Below, in pieces: positions 51,474-60,847 of a stretch of 64,000 nt of DNA; within the stretch, counting starts at the first letter, position 1; every line of letters starts with the position of its first letter. Below the pieces are notes generated by a model, which did not search any database, was not told where the DNA came from, and saw nothing but the letters and a program-made list of their open reading frames with translations. The position numbers and the translations under genes were made by a program. The DNA lies in assembly GCF_005869225.1 (NCBI RefSeq), contig NZ_SWFP01000002.1, positions 558,001-622,000 on the forward strand. The letters run 5' to 3'. Source of the DNA: Dyadobacter bucti (lineage in GTDB: Bacteria; Bacteroidota; Bacteroidia; Cytophagales; Spirosomataceae).

Positions 51474-53828
51474 TCATGGAAGTGCAAATACCACATAACG
51501 TCCCTGTGGTGCCGGTTTTTCCGGCTTGGTTTTCTCGTCCCCGCGCCCCCATACAAGCGGTACGGTTGCAGAAACCACAAGATAATGTTTGCCGTTCAGC
51601 TCGTACATGGAAGGAAGTCCCTGCGTGCCGGTGGGTAATTGTCCGGCCCATAGCTCCTTGCCGTTATCAGCGTCGAAAGCATAAATTTTTCCGTCTTTTG
51701 CGGTACAAAACACCAACCCGGTCGAAGTTACGATCATTCCGTTACGCTGCGAACGTAATACCCCTGTATTTTTTCCGCCTTCTTCCGTCGCCTGCAAATC
51801 CTGGCCTATCGGGATCTTCCACTTTATAGTTCCTTTGTTCATATCATAAGCGATGATCGACGACCACGGCGGACTGATCAGGAAAGGATAACCCAGCCCC
51901 CAGCCCGGCGGGATAAAATAGCGGGTTGCAGATACTTTTGCATCATCCGGATAAGGCACACCGTAGGAGTTCGGCCCCTGACGGGAAGCGTTGCGCATCG
52001 CTGCTGTCAATTCGCGCAGTTCCTGTCCTTTGGGTACGCCGCCGGACGCCACAACCGGCCCTTCGGGCGTCTGGTTTTTCGCTGGCGCAGGTCTGCCACC
52101 GGCTCTTGCGTCGCCGGTTTCACTCATAAAACGGTACAATCTTCGCATGGTACCTTCGTCCAGATGCGGGAAAGCTGGCATTTCTCCTTTTCCCGAAAAA
52201 ACCAGTTGCTGGAATTTCTCAAAATTCAGCTTCGAAGCGATGTCCAGCAATTGCGGTCCTACGGCACCCTTGCGATCTGCTCCGTGACATGCCTGGCAGT
52301 TGGTGGCATAAATGCTCTGTCCGTTTGCAGCTACGGCATTTTCACCCGACTCATCGTCTTTGGGCGGGTCGCGCTTTTCTACTTTGCCATATACCGACGG
52401 CCAGTCGATACTCCGCACGTAAACAATTCCTTTTTCGGGATTCGCGGCTGTGCTGCCCCAGCTGGCCCCGCCTACCGCGCCTGGAATGGATAACGTTTCG
52501 CGCGTCATCGAAACCGGCGTGTACAGTCCGGTGCCCATCGAGTCAATACGCTTGGCCCATTCAGCACGTTCCCTGGGTTTGAGAAAATACTGGTTAAGGT
52601 CTTTGGAAGTCATATCCTGACGACCAAAAGGAGGTATTACAGTAGGAAAAGGCTGTGTTGGCCATGCCTGTTCGCCGGGCACCGTGCTTGCCGGCACCGG
52701 CCGCTCTTCGATCGGCCAGAGCGGTTTGCCGTTAACCCTGTCAAAAACAAACATAAACCCGTTTTTCCCGGCCACTGCCACGGCATCGATTTTCTTACCG
52801 TCATGATTTACCGTCACCAGCTGGGGCGCCGCAGACAAATCATAATCCCAGAGATCATGATGCACAAGCTGGTAATGCCAGATCCTTTTGCCGGTACGGG
52901 CATCCAGTGCCAGGATAGAGTTTCCGTAAAGGTTACTGCCGATCCGGTCGCCGCCGTAGTAATCGTATGTGGGCGAACCCAGCGGATAATAAGCGATCCC
53001 GCGTTCGGCATCCACGGATATTTCGCCCCAGGTATTCACGCCCCCAATGTATTTGTATGCATCTTTCGGCCAGGTGTCGTACCCATATTCGCCTGGGTGC
53101 GGAATGGTATGGAATGTCCAGGCCAGCTTGCCCGTGACCACATCATAAGCCCGCACATCGCCGGGAGACGACATATAATTTTCGCCGGTAGAGGATCCCA
53201 GCAACAGCAGATTTTCGAATATTTTACCTGGTGTGCCAGACTGGGCGCGGGTGACAGTCAGCGGATCGCGGCCCAGGCCCTGTCTGAGATCGACGAGGCC
53301 ATTGTCACCGAAATTCAGAATGGATTTTCCCGTGAGTGCATCGATCGCCTGAAGGTAATTGTTCATCTGAAATATCAGCCGCCGGTCTTTCCTGTCTTTG
53401 CTTTCCCAGTAATTGATGCCACGGGGTGCGATACCCTGTAAATTGGCATGGATCCAGATTTCCTTGCCCGAAGCAGCATCGAGTGCCACCAGCGAATTGC
53501 CTTTTGCCAGCACATACATGATGTTGTCGACGATGAGCGGGTTGAACTGGTACACATTTTCGTCCGCCGTGGAATACGTCCAGGCTACTTTGAGCTGGTT
53601 TACATTGGACTTGGTTATCTCATCCTGTACAAAATACTTCGACTGATCCGGCCCGCCACCGAAATCCCTCCATGTTTTGTGGGGATCCGTCCCGGACTTT
53701 TTCTCCTTTCCCGAGGTACCCTGCCTGGGCAAGGAATGGCACCCGATCACCACGGCGACCAGCAGTGCGTATCCGAAAACCAACCGGTAGTTGTCGGATA
53801 CAAATGATTTGAATGAAGGCATTTTCAA
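51474..53828 (-). CDS. PQQ-dependent dehydrogenase with internal cytochrome c domain (lipoprotein)
   Basis: The 784-residue protein starts with a lipoprotein signal (YRLVFGYALLVAVVIGC, cysteine near residue 30). The body is a PQQ propeller of the glucose/quinate dehydrogenase type: LKVAWTYSTADENVYQFNPLIVDNIMYVLA, LVALDAASGKEIWIHANLQG, GDVRAYDVVTGKLAWTFHTIPHPGEYGYDTWP, NSILALDARTGKRIWHYQLVHHDLWDYDL. A cytochrome c domain with CQACHG near residue 508 is inserted before the final blades (VFCTAKDGKIYAFDADNGKELWAGQLPTG). It oxidises a sugar, polyol or quinate-like compound outside the inner membrane and passes electrons to cytochromes. PQQ synthesis genes are not in the window. Confidence 0.9.
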   Translation of the reverse strand: MKMPSFKSFVSDNYRLVFGYALLVAVVIGCHSLPRQGTSGKEKKSGTDPHKTWRDFGGGPDQSKYFVQDEITKSNVNQLKVAWTYSTADENVYQFNPLIVDNIMYVLAKGNSLVALDAASGKEIWIHANLQGIAPRGINYWESKDRKDRRLIFQMNNYLQAIDALTGKSILNFGDNGLVDLRQGLGRDPLTVTRAQSGTPGKIFENLLLLGSSTGENYMSSPGDVRAYDVVTGKLAWTFHTIPHPGEYGYDTWPKDAYKYIGGVNTWGEISVDAERGIAYYPLGSPTYDYYGGDRIGSNLYGNSILALDARTGKRIWHYQLVHHDLWDYDLSAAPQLVTVNHDGKKIDAVAVAGKNGFMFVFDRVNGKPLWPIEERPVPASTVPGEQAWPTQPFPTVIPPFGRQDMTSKDLNQYFLKPRERAEWAKRIDSMGTGLYTPVSMTRETLSIPGAVGGASWGSTAANPEKGIVYVRSIDWPSVYGKVEKRDPPKDDESGENAVAANGQSIYATNCQACHGADRKGAVGPQLLDIASKLNFEKFQQLVFSGKGEMPAFPHLDEGTMRRLYRFMSETGDARAGGRPAPAKNQTPEGPVVASGGVPKGQELRELTAAMRNASRQGPNSYGVPYPDDAKVSATRYFIPPGWGLGYPFLISPPWSSIIAYDMNKGTIKWKIPIGQDLQATEEGGKNTGVLRSQRNGMIVTSTGLVFCTAKDGKIYAFDADNGKELWAGQLPTGTQGLPSMYELNGKHYLVVSATVPLVWGRGDEKTKPEKPAPQGRYVVFALP

Positions 53829-53922
53829 TTCTATTTAGGTTTAGTTTGGACGTTCCTTTCCCTGTATACGCACGGTGCCGCACGCAGGCCTGACAATGAC
53901 AATCAATGTTTTAAACCGTATC

Positions 53923-54303
53923 CTACTCCAGGAAAGTGACGTCTTCGAATATTTTGTAATTGTCCAGATTGGTGGCCGGGGCAAAAAAACACACGACCTT
54001 CATCTCCACATCGCCTGTGTTTTTGAGTATGTGTACTTTACCTTGTTCAAAAAGAACGGCCGATCCTGCACGCACAGGCCCTACTTCGTTTTCGATCATG
54101 ACCTTGCCTGAGCCGGTAATGATGTATATCAATTCCTCGCTGTTGGGATGCGAATGGGCGGGCCGCACCGCCTCGCCCGGCATGACCCTTATCACGCAGA
54201 CCGATAAATTTTTGGCTTTGAGGGAATCCTCGTTCACCAGCCAGCGCATAAATCTCCCGGGATGTGCAACCTCAGGGACTTCATCTTCGTTAATGATCGT
54301 CAT
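53923..54303 (-). CDS. Small cupin-fold protein
   Basis: The 126-residue single-domain cupin has the first motif in RPAHSHPNSEELIYIITGSGKVMIE near residues 47-71 (H50 and H52 with a glutamate, as in G-x5-H-x-H-x3,4-E) and the second in KVHILKNTGDVEMKVVCFFAP near 95. Such small cupins bind a metal and act as isomerases, dioxygenases or sugar binders. It lies between the transketolase gene (4-bp gap) and the PQQ dehydrogenase gene (94-bp gap), so it belongs to the cluster, but its reaction cannot be read from sequence. Confidence 0.85.
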   Translation of the reverse strand: MTIINEDEVPEVAHPGRFMRWLVNEDSLKAKNLSVCVIRVMPGEAVRPAHSHPNSEELIYIITGSGKVMIENEVGPVRAGSAVLFEQGKVHILKNTGDVEMKVVCFFAPATNLDNYKIFEDVTFLE

Positions 54304-54307
54304 TTTG

Positions 54308-56476
54308 TTATTTCTTTAAGGTTGTCAATACCCTTTCGCTCAATTTCACGGCATCCAGTCCATAGTGGGCGGCCAGCTCGGTATAGGTTCCCGAGTGTAT
54401 GTAGTGCAATTTTCCGTTGTCGGTGGTATTGATCGGAATGAGATTTTTTGTATCAATGGATCTTTCATTTGCAAAAAGCACCTTCCTGAAATTCGTCCAG
54501 AGAAAACCATTGTTCTGCTCGGCAATAAAAATTGGTTTCCCCGACCTGTAAAGATCCAGAATCGTTTGTTCATCAACCGAAGGCATATCGATCACGTTGA
54601 CCGCAATACCTTTTGCTTCCAGTGCATCGGCTGCGCCCAATGCTTCGTAAACCCCGCGGCCGCTTGTCACGATATGGGCTTCGGCAGTTTCAGAAGTTTT
54701 TATTTGGTATGCTTTGCCAAATTCAAATTCAAAATCAGCGTCGTAGATCACGTTCGCGGCAGCCCTTAAAATCCGCATGTAAATAATGCCTTTGTTACCG
54801 GCTGCGATCCATTTCAAAACACCCAGCAGCTGCTGCGGACAGGATACATTGATAATTTTTACAAAAGCCGTCTCGTTCAGGAGCAGCGCATCATCGTTGC
54901 CCATGTGGGTAGCGCCGTTCGATTGGGTTTCCAGGTCGGCGGCGGTGGCTACCATGGTCAAATCTATGCCGTGCCCTTCCGAAAGCCAGCCTTTCTCCGC
55001 AATCACTTCCAGCCGTTCCTGATGCCCTACTGCGATGCGGCGGAGCACTTTCCAGTCGTAAAAAGGGCAGAAAGTACTGATCCAGGTATTGGCGCCAAGT
55101 ATCCCGAAAGCCTCCCCGATCAGCATCATATTGGCCTCGGCTACGCCTACATTCAATGCTCGCGCTTTGTCGACAAAACCAACCCCGGCCTGTAAGCCGC
55201 TCGTCGAAGCGAGGTCTGAATCGACGGAGACAATGCGTTCGTCTTTCGCGAAAACTTTCATCGCCGACTCAATTACTTTGTGTGCGCCAAACGATTTGCC
55301 TTTTTCCAATCTGGGAAGTGCCTGCGCATTGTAACTGATCTGTTTGTCCCTTTCCGGGGCTTTGCGGGTTTTTACTGTTGCAGCCACCGGTGTCACCCGG
55401 ATCGCGTCTTTTTTTCCAAATTCAATGGTGAACCCAATATCCGAGGCATGCCTGGTTAATGTCGACGCGACGTCCGCATGTTTTTCTTCTGCGGAAAGCG
55501 CGTTGAAAAAAGCGCAAAACTCCTTTTCCCTGGCTGCGCGCTGCTGTTGCTGCAACCCGGCTTCCTGATCCAGTAATTCGTCCGTAATCGACACTTTGTG
55601 GTTGTTCATATAATCGGAAAAGCCGCCGTGCCCTTTGGTTGACTTACAAATGATCACGGTGGGCCTGCCGTCTCTTTGGCCATATTTGAATTCGTGCAAA
55701 GCACTGTAAACCGTATGGTACTTGGTGGCATCCACCTCGATTACCCGCCATCCAAAACTGGCAAAGCTTACGCCCAGGCCGTGGTAAGGAAAATGGAGGG
55801 TATTGATAATGTCAAGCTGGCCACCGTTGTTATCGACCATCACACACAGGTTTTCGAGACGTTTGTAACCTGCGTACATCACCGTTTCCCAGATAGAACC
55901 TTCCTGCAGTTCACCATCACCGGTGACAGCATATACATCAAATCGGGGTGATTTCTGGCCGGCTATCGCAAATCCCTGGGCGACGCCCATGCCCTGCCCC
56001 ATAGGACCGGTTGCCACATGTACTCCGGGCAAAAGCGGGCCGGGATGTCCGTTAAGAATACTGGAAATCGAACGCGAATTTTCAAGTACCGATTTATCAA
56101 AATACCCGAGGTCCGCGTAGATCGATGCCAGCGTCGCCACCGCGTGACCTTTACTCAGCACAAACATATCCTGACCGGGAGCAGTCGGCTCCTCGACATT
56201 CACTTCGATGATACCGCCATAAAACAGGCTCACCATCGGTATCGTGGATGAAAATGCGCCTCCGATATGAATGGCATTGTCCACTGCGCGCCGGCATTGG
56301 TGCAGGCTCAGCAGCCGTATATCCGAATCCTTGATTTCTAGCAAATGGGTGATTCCTTTACTGATCAGGGCGTTGTTATTCAGGGGCTGATAGCGATCAG
56401 CTGTCGGCCGTCGGCTCAGGGTTACTTCTTGGTTTAATATATCGTTCATCATAAGAAAATCTGGTGGTTTTGCCAT
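54308..56476 (-). CDS. Transketolase, full-length single chain
   Basis: The 722-residue protein has the complete three-domain layout. The thiamine-diphosphate site reads VTGDGELQEGSIWETVMYAGYKRLENLCVMVDNN (about 188-221), the N-terminal HPGPLLPGVHVATGPMGQGMGVAQGFAIA near 143-172 is well kept, and the pyrimidine-domain part follows (FGAHKVIESAMKVF, IVSVDSDLASTSG, NVGVAEANMMLIGEAFGI near 455-475). An in-frame ATG at 56452 (MMNDILNQ) is an alternative start. A transketolase in a catabolic cluster with dehydrogenases suggests it cleaves a ketose or keto acid made here rather than serving the pentose-phosphate pathway; that is inference. The cupin gene follows after 4 bp. Confidence 0.88.
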   Translation of the reverse strand: MAKPPDFLMMNDILNQEVTLSRRPTADRYQPLNNNALISKGITHLLEIKDSDIRLLSLHQCRRAVDNAIHIGGAFSSTIPMVSLFYGGIIEVNVEEPTAPGQDMFVLSKGHAVATLASIYADLGYFDKSVLENSRSISSILNGHPGPLLPGVHVATGPMGQGMGVAQGFAIAGQKSPRFDVYAVTGDGELQEGSIWETVMYAGYKRLENLCVMVDNNGGQLDIINTLHFPYHGLGVSFASFGWRVIEVDATKYHTVYSALHEFKYGQRDGRPTVIICKSTKGHGGFSDYMNNHKVSITDELLDQEAGLQQQQRAAREKEFCAFFNALSAEEKHADVASTLTRHASDIGFTIEFGKKDAIRVTPVAATVKTRKAPERDKQISYNAQALPRLEKGKSFGAHKVIESAMKVFAKDERIVSVDSDLASTSGLQAGVGFVDKARALNVGVAEANMMLIGEAFGILGANTWISTFCPFYDWKVLRRIAVGHQERLEVIAEKGWLSEGHGIDLTMVATAADLETQSNGATHMGNDDALLLNETAFVKIINVSCPQQLLGVLKWIAAGNKGIIYMRILRAAANVIYDADFEFEFGKAYQIKTSETAEAHIVTSGRGVYEALGAADALEAKGIAVNVIDMPSVDEQTILDLYRSGKPIFIAEQNNGFLWTNFRKVLFANERSIDTKNLIPINTTDNGKLHYIHSGTYTELAAHYGLDAVKLSERVLTTLKK

Positions 56477-56570
56477 TTGTGATCACTCTTTGTCAGGTAC
56501 ATGGTGACGGCGACAGCCACATGAAATCGCTTTCAACAGCCGATGGCTGACAGCCACTAGCCGACAGCCG
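56477..56570 (-). other. Gap between SDR and transketolase genes with repeated GACAGCC
   Basis: This 94-bp gap holds three GACAGCC copies and a 5-bp stem CAGCC-GAT-GGCTG at 56537-56549. It might give an mRNA processing or pausing site inside the operon; I see no gene. Confidence 0.35.
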
Positions 56571-57326
56571 TCACAATATCGACCACCCTCCATCCACGAA
56601 ATAGGTCGCCCCTGTCACGAACGAGGCTTCGTCGGATGCCAGGAAATACATGACGTTGGCTACTTCGGCGGGGGTACCCATGCGGTTGAAGACGCTTTTG
56701 GAACCCAGGAACTTTTCGGTTGCTTCGGGGTCAGGCGAGTCGTTGATGGAGCCTCTCAGCAAGGGGGTATCGATAGCCCCGGGTGCCACACAGTTGACGC
56801 GGATATTTTCGTCCGCCAGATCAAACGCCATGCTGCGGGTCAGGGTGTCTATGGCACCTTTGGACGACGAATAAGCTGCACGTTCACCAACGGTGCGGTA
56901 CCCCAGAATAGATCCTGTATTGATGACCGAGCCGCCTCCCTGTTCCATGATCATGGGCACAAAAGCTTTAGCCATATAATAGATCCCGCGCAGGTTGATA
57001 TCGTAGGTGCGGTTCCATTCGGCCTCGTCACATTGCAGAATGCTGCCCCGGATTTCCAGCCCGGCATTGTTGATGAGCACATCGGCCCGGCCGAATTTTT
57101 GTTTGCAAACCTCCGCAGCCTGCTGGATCTGCTCGTTATTGGATATATCACAAAGACAGAAAACAGCATCCTGACCCAGTGCTTTGATCTCCTCCTCAGC
57201 CCTTTTACCTTTTTCCTCATTGATATCGATGAGAACAATGTCATATCCGTTTTTAGCGAATTTAACAGCAGCAGCCAAACCCAGTCCGGATGCGCCACCG
57301 CTTACGATCATTACTTTATTGCTCAT
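56571..57326 (-). CDS. Short-chain dehydrogenase/reductase
   Basis: The 251-residue classical SDR has the cofactor motif SGGASGLGLAAAVKFAKNG (residues 9-27), the acidic residue after strand 2 in VLIDINEEKGKR that favours NAD over NADP, NNAG in VLINNAGLEIRGS near 88, and the catalytic set S (TGSILGYRT near 140), YSSSK near 155-159. The C-terminus (EASFVTGATYFVDGGWSIL) is typical of sugar and polyol oxidising members. It lies between the zinc dehydrogenase and transketolase genes. It could oxidise a polyol or reduce a ketose. Confidence 0.9.
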   Translation of the reverse strand: MSNKVMIVSGGASGLGLAAAVKFAKNGYDIVLIDINEEKGKRAEEEIKALGQDAVFCLCDISNNEQIQQAAEVCKQKFGRADVLINNAGLEIRGSILQCDEAEWNRTYDINLRGIYYMAKAFVPMIMEQGGGSVINTGSILGYRTVGERAAYSSSKGAIDTLTRSMAFDLADENIRVNCVAPGAIDTPLLRGSINDSPDPEATEKFLGSKSVFNRMGTPAEVANVMYFLASDEASFVTGATYFVDGGWSIL

Positions 57327-57352
57327 TTCAGTTTGTTTTTATAAGCTTAAAA

Positions 57353-58429
57353 TCAGTTCATTCCGTTGGGCTTGGTCGCTACTTTGATCGCTCCGTCTTT
57401 TCTTTTTTCAAAAATGTCCAGCGCAGTCGCGAAATCTTTGAGTTCAAACCTGTGTGTCATCAGGGGCGTGAGGTCGATGCGGTTGTTGACCAGCAACTCT
57501 ATCGTTGGCTGGGCAGTATTTGGATTGGCACGGTTACCCACAAGTTCCACTTCATCCAGCACAATGCGTTTCAGCGGAAGCGAAGGATCGGAATGCGGGA
57601 TCCCGATCACGGAGACGACCCCGCCTTTGGAAGCCGCCAGACATGCCTGCGTCAATGATTTGGATGTGCCGGCACATTCCAGCACCGCCGGAATCCCCCG
57701 CCCGTTCGTAAACTCGCGGACTCTCTCGACCACATCCTCGTGTGTATAGTCAATGGGTATGGCACCCAGTTCTTCTGCTTTTTTTAATCTTTCGCCGCTG
57801 CCTGCCGCGAAAATCCTTCCCGCTCCCAGCGCCCTGGCACAGAGTATTGCCATGAGTCCCTGCGGGCCTGTACCGATGATCAGAATGTCGTCACCCGGCT
57901 GCATCCGGGACCTTTTTACAGTATACAATGCAATGCTCAGCGGATCCACGCAAGCCGCATATTCCAGCGACATCGAATCGGGGACTTTGAATATGCTTTT
58001 GATCGATGTACACATGTATTGCGCATAAGCTCCTGGTGTATAGTGCCCGTACTGCCGGTGACCGCGTTCTTCATGCCCGTAATTGAGACAAATGTTGTAA
58101 CGTCCTTTCAGGCACATTTCACAATAGCCGCAGCCGCAATGCGAGATCCCGCAGACCCGGTCGCCTTCTTTCCAGCCGAGGCGGGCCGACTTCAGACCGG
58201 TTTTTACCACCGTACCCGACCATTCGTGCCCCGGTACAAAAGGAAATCCGGTTGGCCAGAAGCCAGGAAAATCACCTCCGATAATGTGCGGATCGGTACC
58301 GCAGATGAAAGTTGTATCTACTTTGCATACTACTTCGTCCTCCATAGGCGAAGGCACTGCTATCGTTTCAATGGCAAAATCCCTGACTCCTCTGAGTACA
58401 AGCGCATCCATTTGTTCAGGTAAATTCAT
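57353..58429 (-). CDS. Zinc-dependent medium-chain alcohol/polyol dehydrogenase
   Basis: The 358-residue MDR protein has the catalytic zinc cysteine in FICGTDPHI near 40 and GHEWSGTV near 68, the structural-zinc cluster GCGYCEMCLKGRYNIC near 100-115 with C-xx-C-xx-C spacing, and the Rossmann motif ILIIGTGPQGLMAILCARALGAGRI near 180-205. It is of the sorbitol/threonine/xylitol dehydrogenase type. The start 17 bp past the stop of the cyclase-family gene supports co-expression. Substrate is unresolved. Confidence 0.9.
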   Translation of the reverse strand: MNLPEQMDALVLRGVRDFAIETIAVPSPMEDEVVCKVDTTFICGTDPHIIGGDFPGFWPTGFPFVPGHEWSGTVVKTGLKSARLGWKEGDRVCGISHCGCGYCEMCLKGRYNICLNYGHEERGHRQYGHYTPGAYAQYMCTSIKSIFKVPDSMSLEYAACVDPLSIALYTVKRSRMQPGDDILIIGTGPQGLMAILCARALGAGRIFAAGSGERLKKAEELGAIPIDYTHEDVVERVREFTNGRGIPAVLECAGTSKSLTQACLAASKGGVVSVIGIPHSDPSLPLKRIVLDEVELVGNRANPNTAQPTIELLVNNRIDLTPLMTHRFELKDFATALDIFEKRKDGAIKVATKPNGMN

Positions 58430-58446
58430 AGTTCTTTTTTGAGCTT

Positions 58447-59223
58447 TTATTTTTTATCAGGAACAATCGCCACGCCTCTGAATGGAGAGCCGGAGCCGCC
58501 TTTGATTTTCAATGGCAACCCCACAAACCAGAATTCATGGGCAGGGATCAGGTCGACTTGTGCTAGATTTTCAATGTTCAGGATTTCACGTTCGCGGCAT
58601 ACGATGTGGGCGGGCTGTTCTTTCACGACTGCTACTTCGTTATGGCTGTCGATGCTCGGCGCGTCGGCCCCTACGCTGATCGCCCCGAGGTCGTTAAGGT
58701 ATTCGATGGCGCTGCGGTCGAGGCCGGGGTAGCCTTTGATATACTCGAAAGGCTCTTTCCACTTTTTGTACCAACCCGTATGGTAAAGCACTACCGACTG
58801 CGGCTTGATGGTGACGCCGGTTTCCGCGATCGCTTTTTCAATATCTTCACGGGTAATATAGCTGGCCGGTTCTTTGTGGGAAAAATCAAACCATACCCCG
58901 GGCGCCATGAACCATTCCAGAGGAAGCTCATTCACGGCCCTTGCGTCGGGCTCATTGACCACGTGATTGATCGCATCCACGTGGGTATTGGAATGGTCGC
59001 ACATCGTAAAACCAACCACTTTGTAAGAATAAGGCGGTTTGGTAAGACCCATTTTTTGTGTCTCTTCGTGCGACAAATGGTTCCAGATCAGCGTCCGCTG
59101 GTGGCCGATGAACGTCGGGTCCTCGGTACTGATGGTATGACTGAGATCCGTAACGGTACAGTCTATCCCCAGAAAATTCATCTTCGTCTGCAACCTAAAC
59201 GGCGGGCAAAATGCTTTTTCCAA
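58447..59223 (-). CDS. Cyclase-family (kynurenine-formamidase-like) hydrolase
   Basis: The 258-residue protein has the manganese/zinc-binding signature of the cyclase family, here in the form HSNTHVDAINH near residue 77 (the usual form is HxGTHxDxPxH, so N replaces G and I replaces P), preceded by TVTDLSHTIS near 24 and followed by the SVVLYHTGWYKKWKE region near 140 and GADAPSID near 190. Members hydrolyse cyclic or N-formyl amides and lactones. With dehydrogenases on both sides, lactone or cyclic ketone opening is a plausible role. It lies 52 bp past the stop of the semialdehyde dehydrogenase gene. Confidence 0.82.
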   Translation of the reverse strand: MEKAFCPPFRLQTKMNFLGIDCTVTDLSHTISTEDPTFIGHQRTLIWNHLSHEETQKMGLTKPPYSYKVVGFTMCDHSNTHVDAINHVVNEPDARAVNELPLEWFMAPGVWFDFSHKEPASYITREDIEKAIAETGVTIKPQSVVLYHTGWYKKWKEPFEYIKGYPGLDRSAIEYLNDLGAISVGADAPSIDSHNEVAVVKEQPAHIVCREREILNIENLAQVDLIPAHEFWFVGLPLKIKGGSGSPFRGVAIVPDKK

Positions 59224-59275
59224 AATTGAAATATTTTATAAATGCCTGATAATTAAAATCTGTTTATACTTGTTC

Positions 59276-60748
59276 TCAGAATTTTCGCGACCACTCTTTC
59301 GGCCATCTTTCTATGACCACTTTGGTTTGGGTAAAAAACTCGATGGCATGTCGTCCCTGACCGTGGAGGTCGCCAAAAAAGCTCTCATTCCAGCCGCTGA
59401 ACGGAAACTGCGCCATAGGTGCGGCAACGCCGATATTGATACCGATGTTACCGGCAACTGCCTGATTCCTGAATTTGCGTGCATTGGCTCCGCTGCTCGT
59501 GAACAGGCACGCCATATTGCCATACCGGCCTCCATTGATAAATCCGAGTGCATCTTCGACGGTTTCCAGCTCGATCAAACTCATGACCGGGCCGAAAATC
59601 TCCGTGCGGATGATGTCGCCGTCGAGCGGCAGGCCTTCCAGGATCGTAGGTTTTATAAAATTCCCTTTTTCAAATCCTTCGATCTTTGCATTCCGGCCAT
59701 CCAGCAGCACATTGCCGCCTTCTTTTACGCCTTTTTCAATCAGGTACTCGATCCTTGACCGGCTGTCGGCGGTAATGACCGGCCCCATTTCTATGCTTTC
59801 ATCCAGGCCGTAACCGGTAGTCCGCGATCTGGCAGATTCGTAAAGGGCGTCCTTGATATTTCCATTGTCACCCACCGTAATGATATTGGAAGCTGCCAGA
59901 CAACGCTGGCCAGCACAGCCAAAAACGCTGTCTGTAATGATCTTTACAGACATTTCTATATCTGCATCGGGTAATATCACGACCGGGTTTTTGGCGCCGC
60001 CCTGTGCCTGCACGCGTTTTCCGTTGGCGGCACCTTTTCCGTAAATGTATTTGGCTACCTGCGTGGAGCCCACAAAACTGATCGCCCTGACCTCCGGATG
60101 TTCCAGCAAAGCGTCGACCGTTTCTTTGCCGCCATGCACCATATTGATCACCCCTTTTGGTAAATCGAGCTGGTCGAGCAGGTGGAAAACTTTCTGCATA
60201 GTGAGCGGTACTTTTTCCGAAGGTTTGATGATAAATGCATTCCCGCAGGCTATGGCATAAGGCAGGAACCAGAACGGGATCATCCCCGGAAAATTGAAAG
60301 GTGCAATACAGGCGCAGACGCCCAGGGGCTGGCGGATCATGAACTCATCAATGCCGGGTGCAATATTTTCCGAAAACTCGCTCTGGATCAAAGTCGGGGT
60401 ACCGCAGGCCACCTCCACGTTTTCGATGGCGCGCTGCACTTCTCCTCTGGATTCAACCAGCGTTTTGCCGCATTCCAGCGTGATCGTCCTGGCAATATCC
60501 TCGGCATTTTCTTCCAGCAATTGTTTCAGTTTGTACAATGGCTGCACCCTGCGCATCACCGGCACATCGCGCCATATCCTGAACGCGTTGGAGGCGGCTT
60601 CAACAGCCCTGTCCACGTCCGCAAAAGTGTTGGTCCCGTGCGGTACCTTTCCCAGAATTTCCTGGGAGGCAGGGTTTACTACGTCCACCGTGTTGGTCTC
60701 ACTGCTCCTGACCCAGCTGCCGTCGATATAATTATTGAGAATTTCCAT
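59276..60748 (-). CDS. mmsA: CoA-acylating methylmalonate/malonate-semialdehyde dehydrogenase
   Basis: The 490-residue aldehyde dehydrogenase is of the MmsA/IolA class: cofactor region [39 protein letters not shown] (about 225-263) with QAQGGAKNP in place of the ELGGKNP of ordinary enzymes, the nucleophile in [13 protein letters not shown] near 280, and [22 protein letters not shown] near 145-165. These enzymes convert malonate or methylmalonate semialdehyde to acetyl- or propionyl-CoA and serve valine or inositol catabolism. In this cluster the likely product is an acyl-CoA from a three-carbon semialdehyde; the true donor is unknown. Confidence 0.88.
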   Translation of the reverse strand: MEILNNYIDGSWVRSSETNTVDVVNPASQEILGKVPHGTNTFADVDRAVEAASNAFRIWRDVPVMRRVQPLYKLKQLLEENAEDIARTITLECGKTLVESRGEVQRAIENVEVACGTPTLIQSEFSENIAPGIDEFMIRQPLGVCACIAPFNFPGMIPFWFLPYAIACGNAFIIKPSEKVPLTMQKVFHLLDQLDLPKGVINMVHGGKETVDALLEHPEVRAISFVGSTQVAKYIYGKGAANGKRVQAQGGAKNPVVILPDADIEMSVKIITDSVFGCAGQRCLAASNIITVGDNGNIKDALYESARSRTTGYGLDESIEMGPVITADSRSRIEYLIEKGVKEGGNVLLDGRNAKIEGFEKGNFIKPTILEGLPLDGDIIRTEIFGPVMSLIELETVEDALGFINGGRYGNMACLFTSSGANARKFRNQAVAGNIGINIGVAAPMAQFPFSGWNESFFGDLHGQGRHAIEFFTQTKVVIERWPKEWSRKF

Positions 60749-60847
60749 AAGTTAATTTTCAGAAAGTGCGTTTGCAGGATATAGTTTTCCTTTCTTCCGA
60801 AAAACCCTTCCGGAACAGCAGCGCACATGAAATTGATTGATCTGTGT

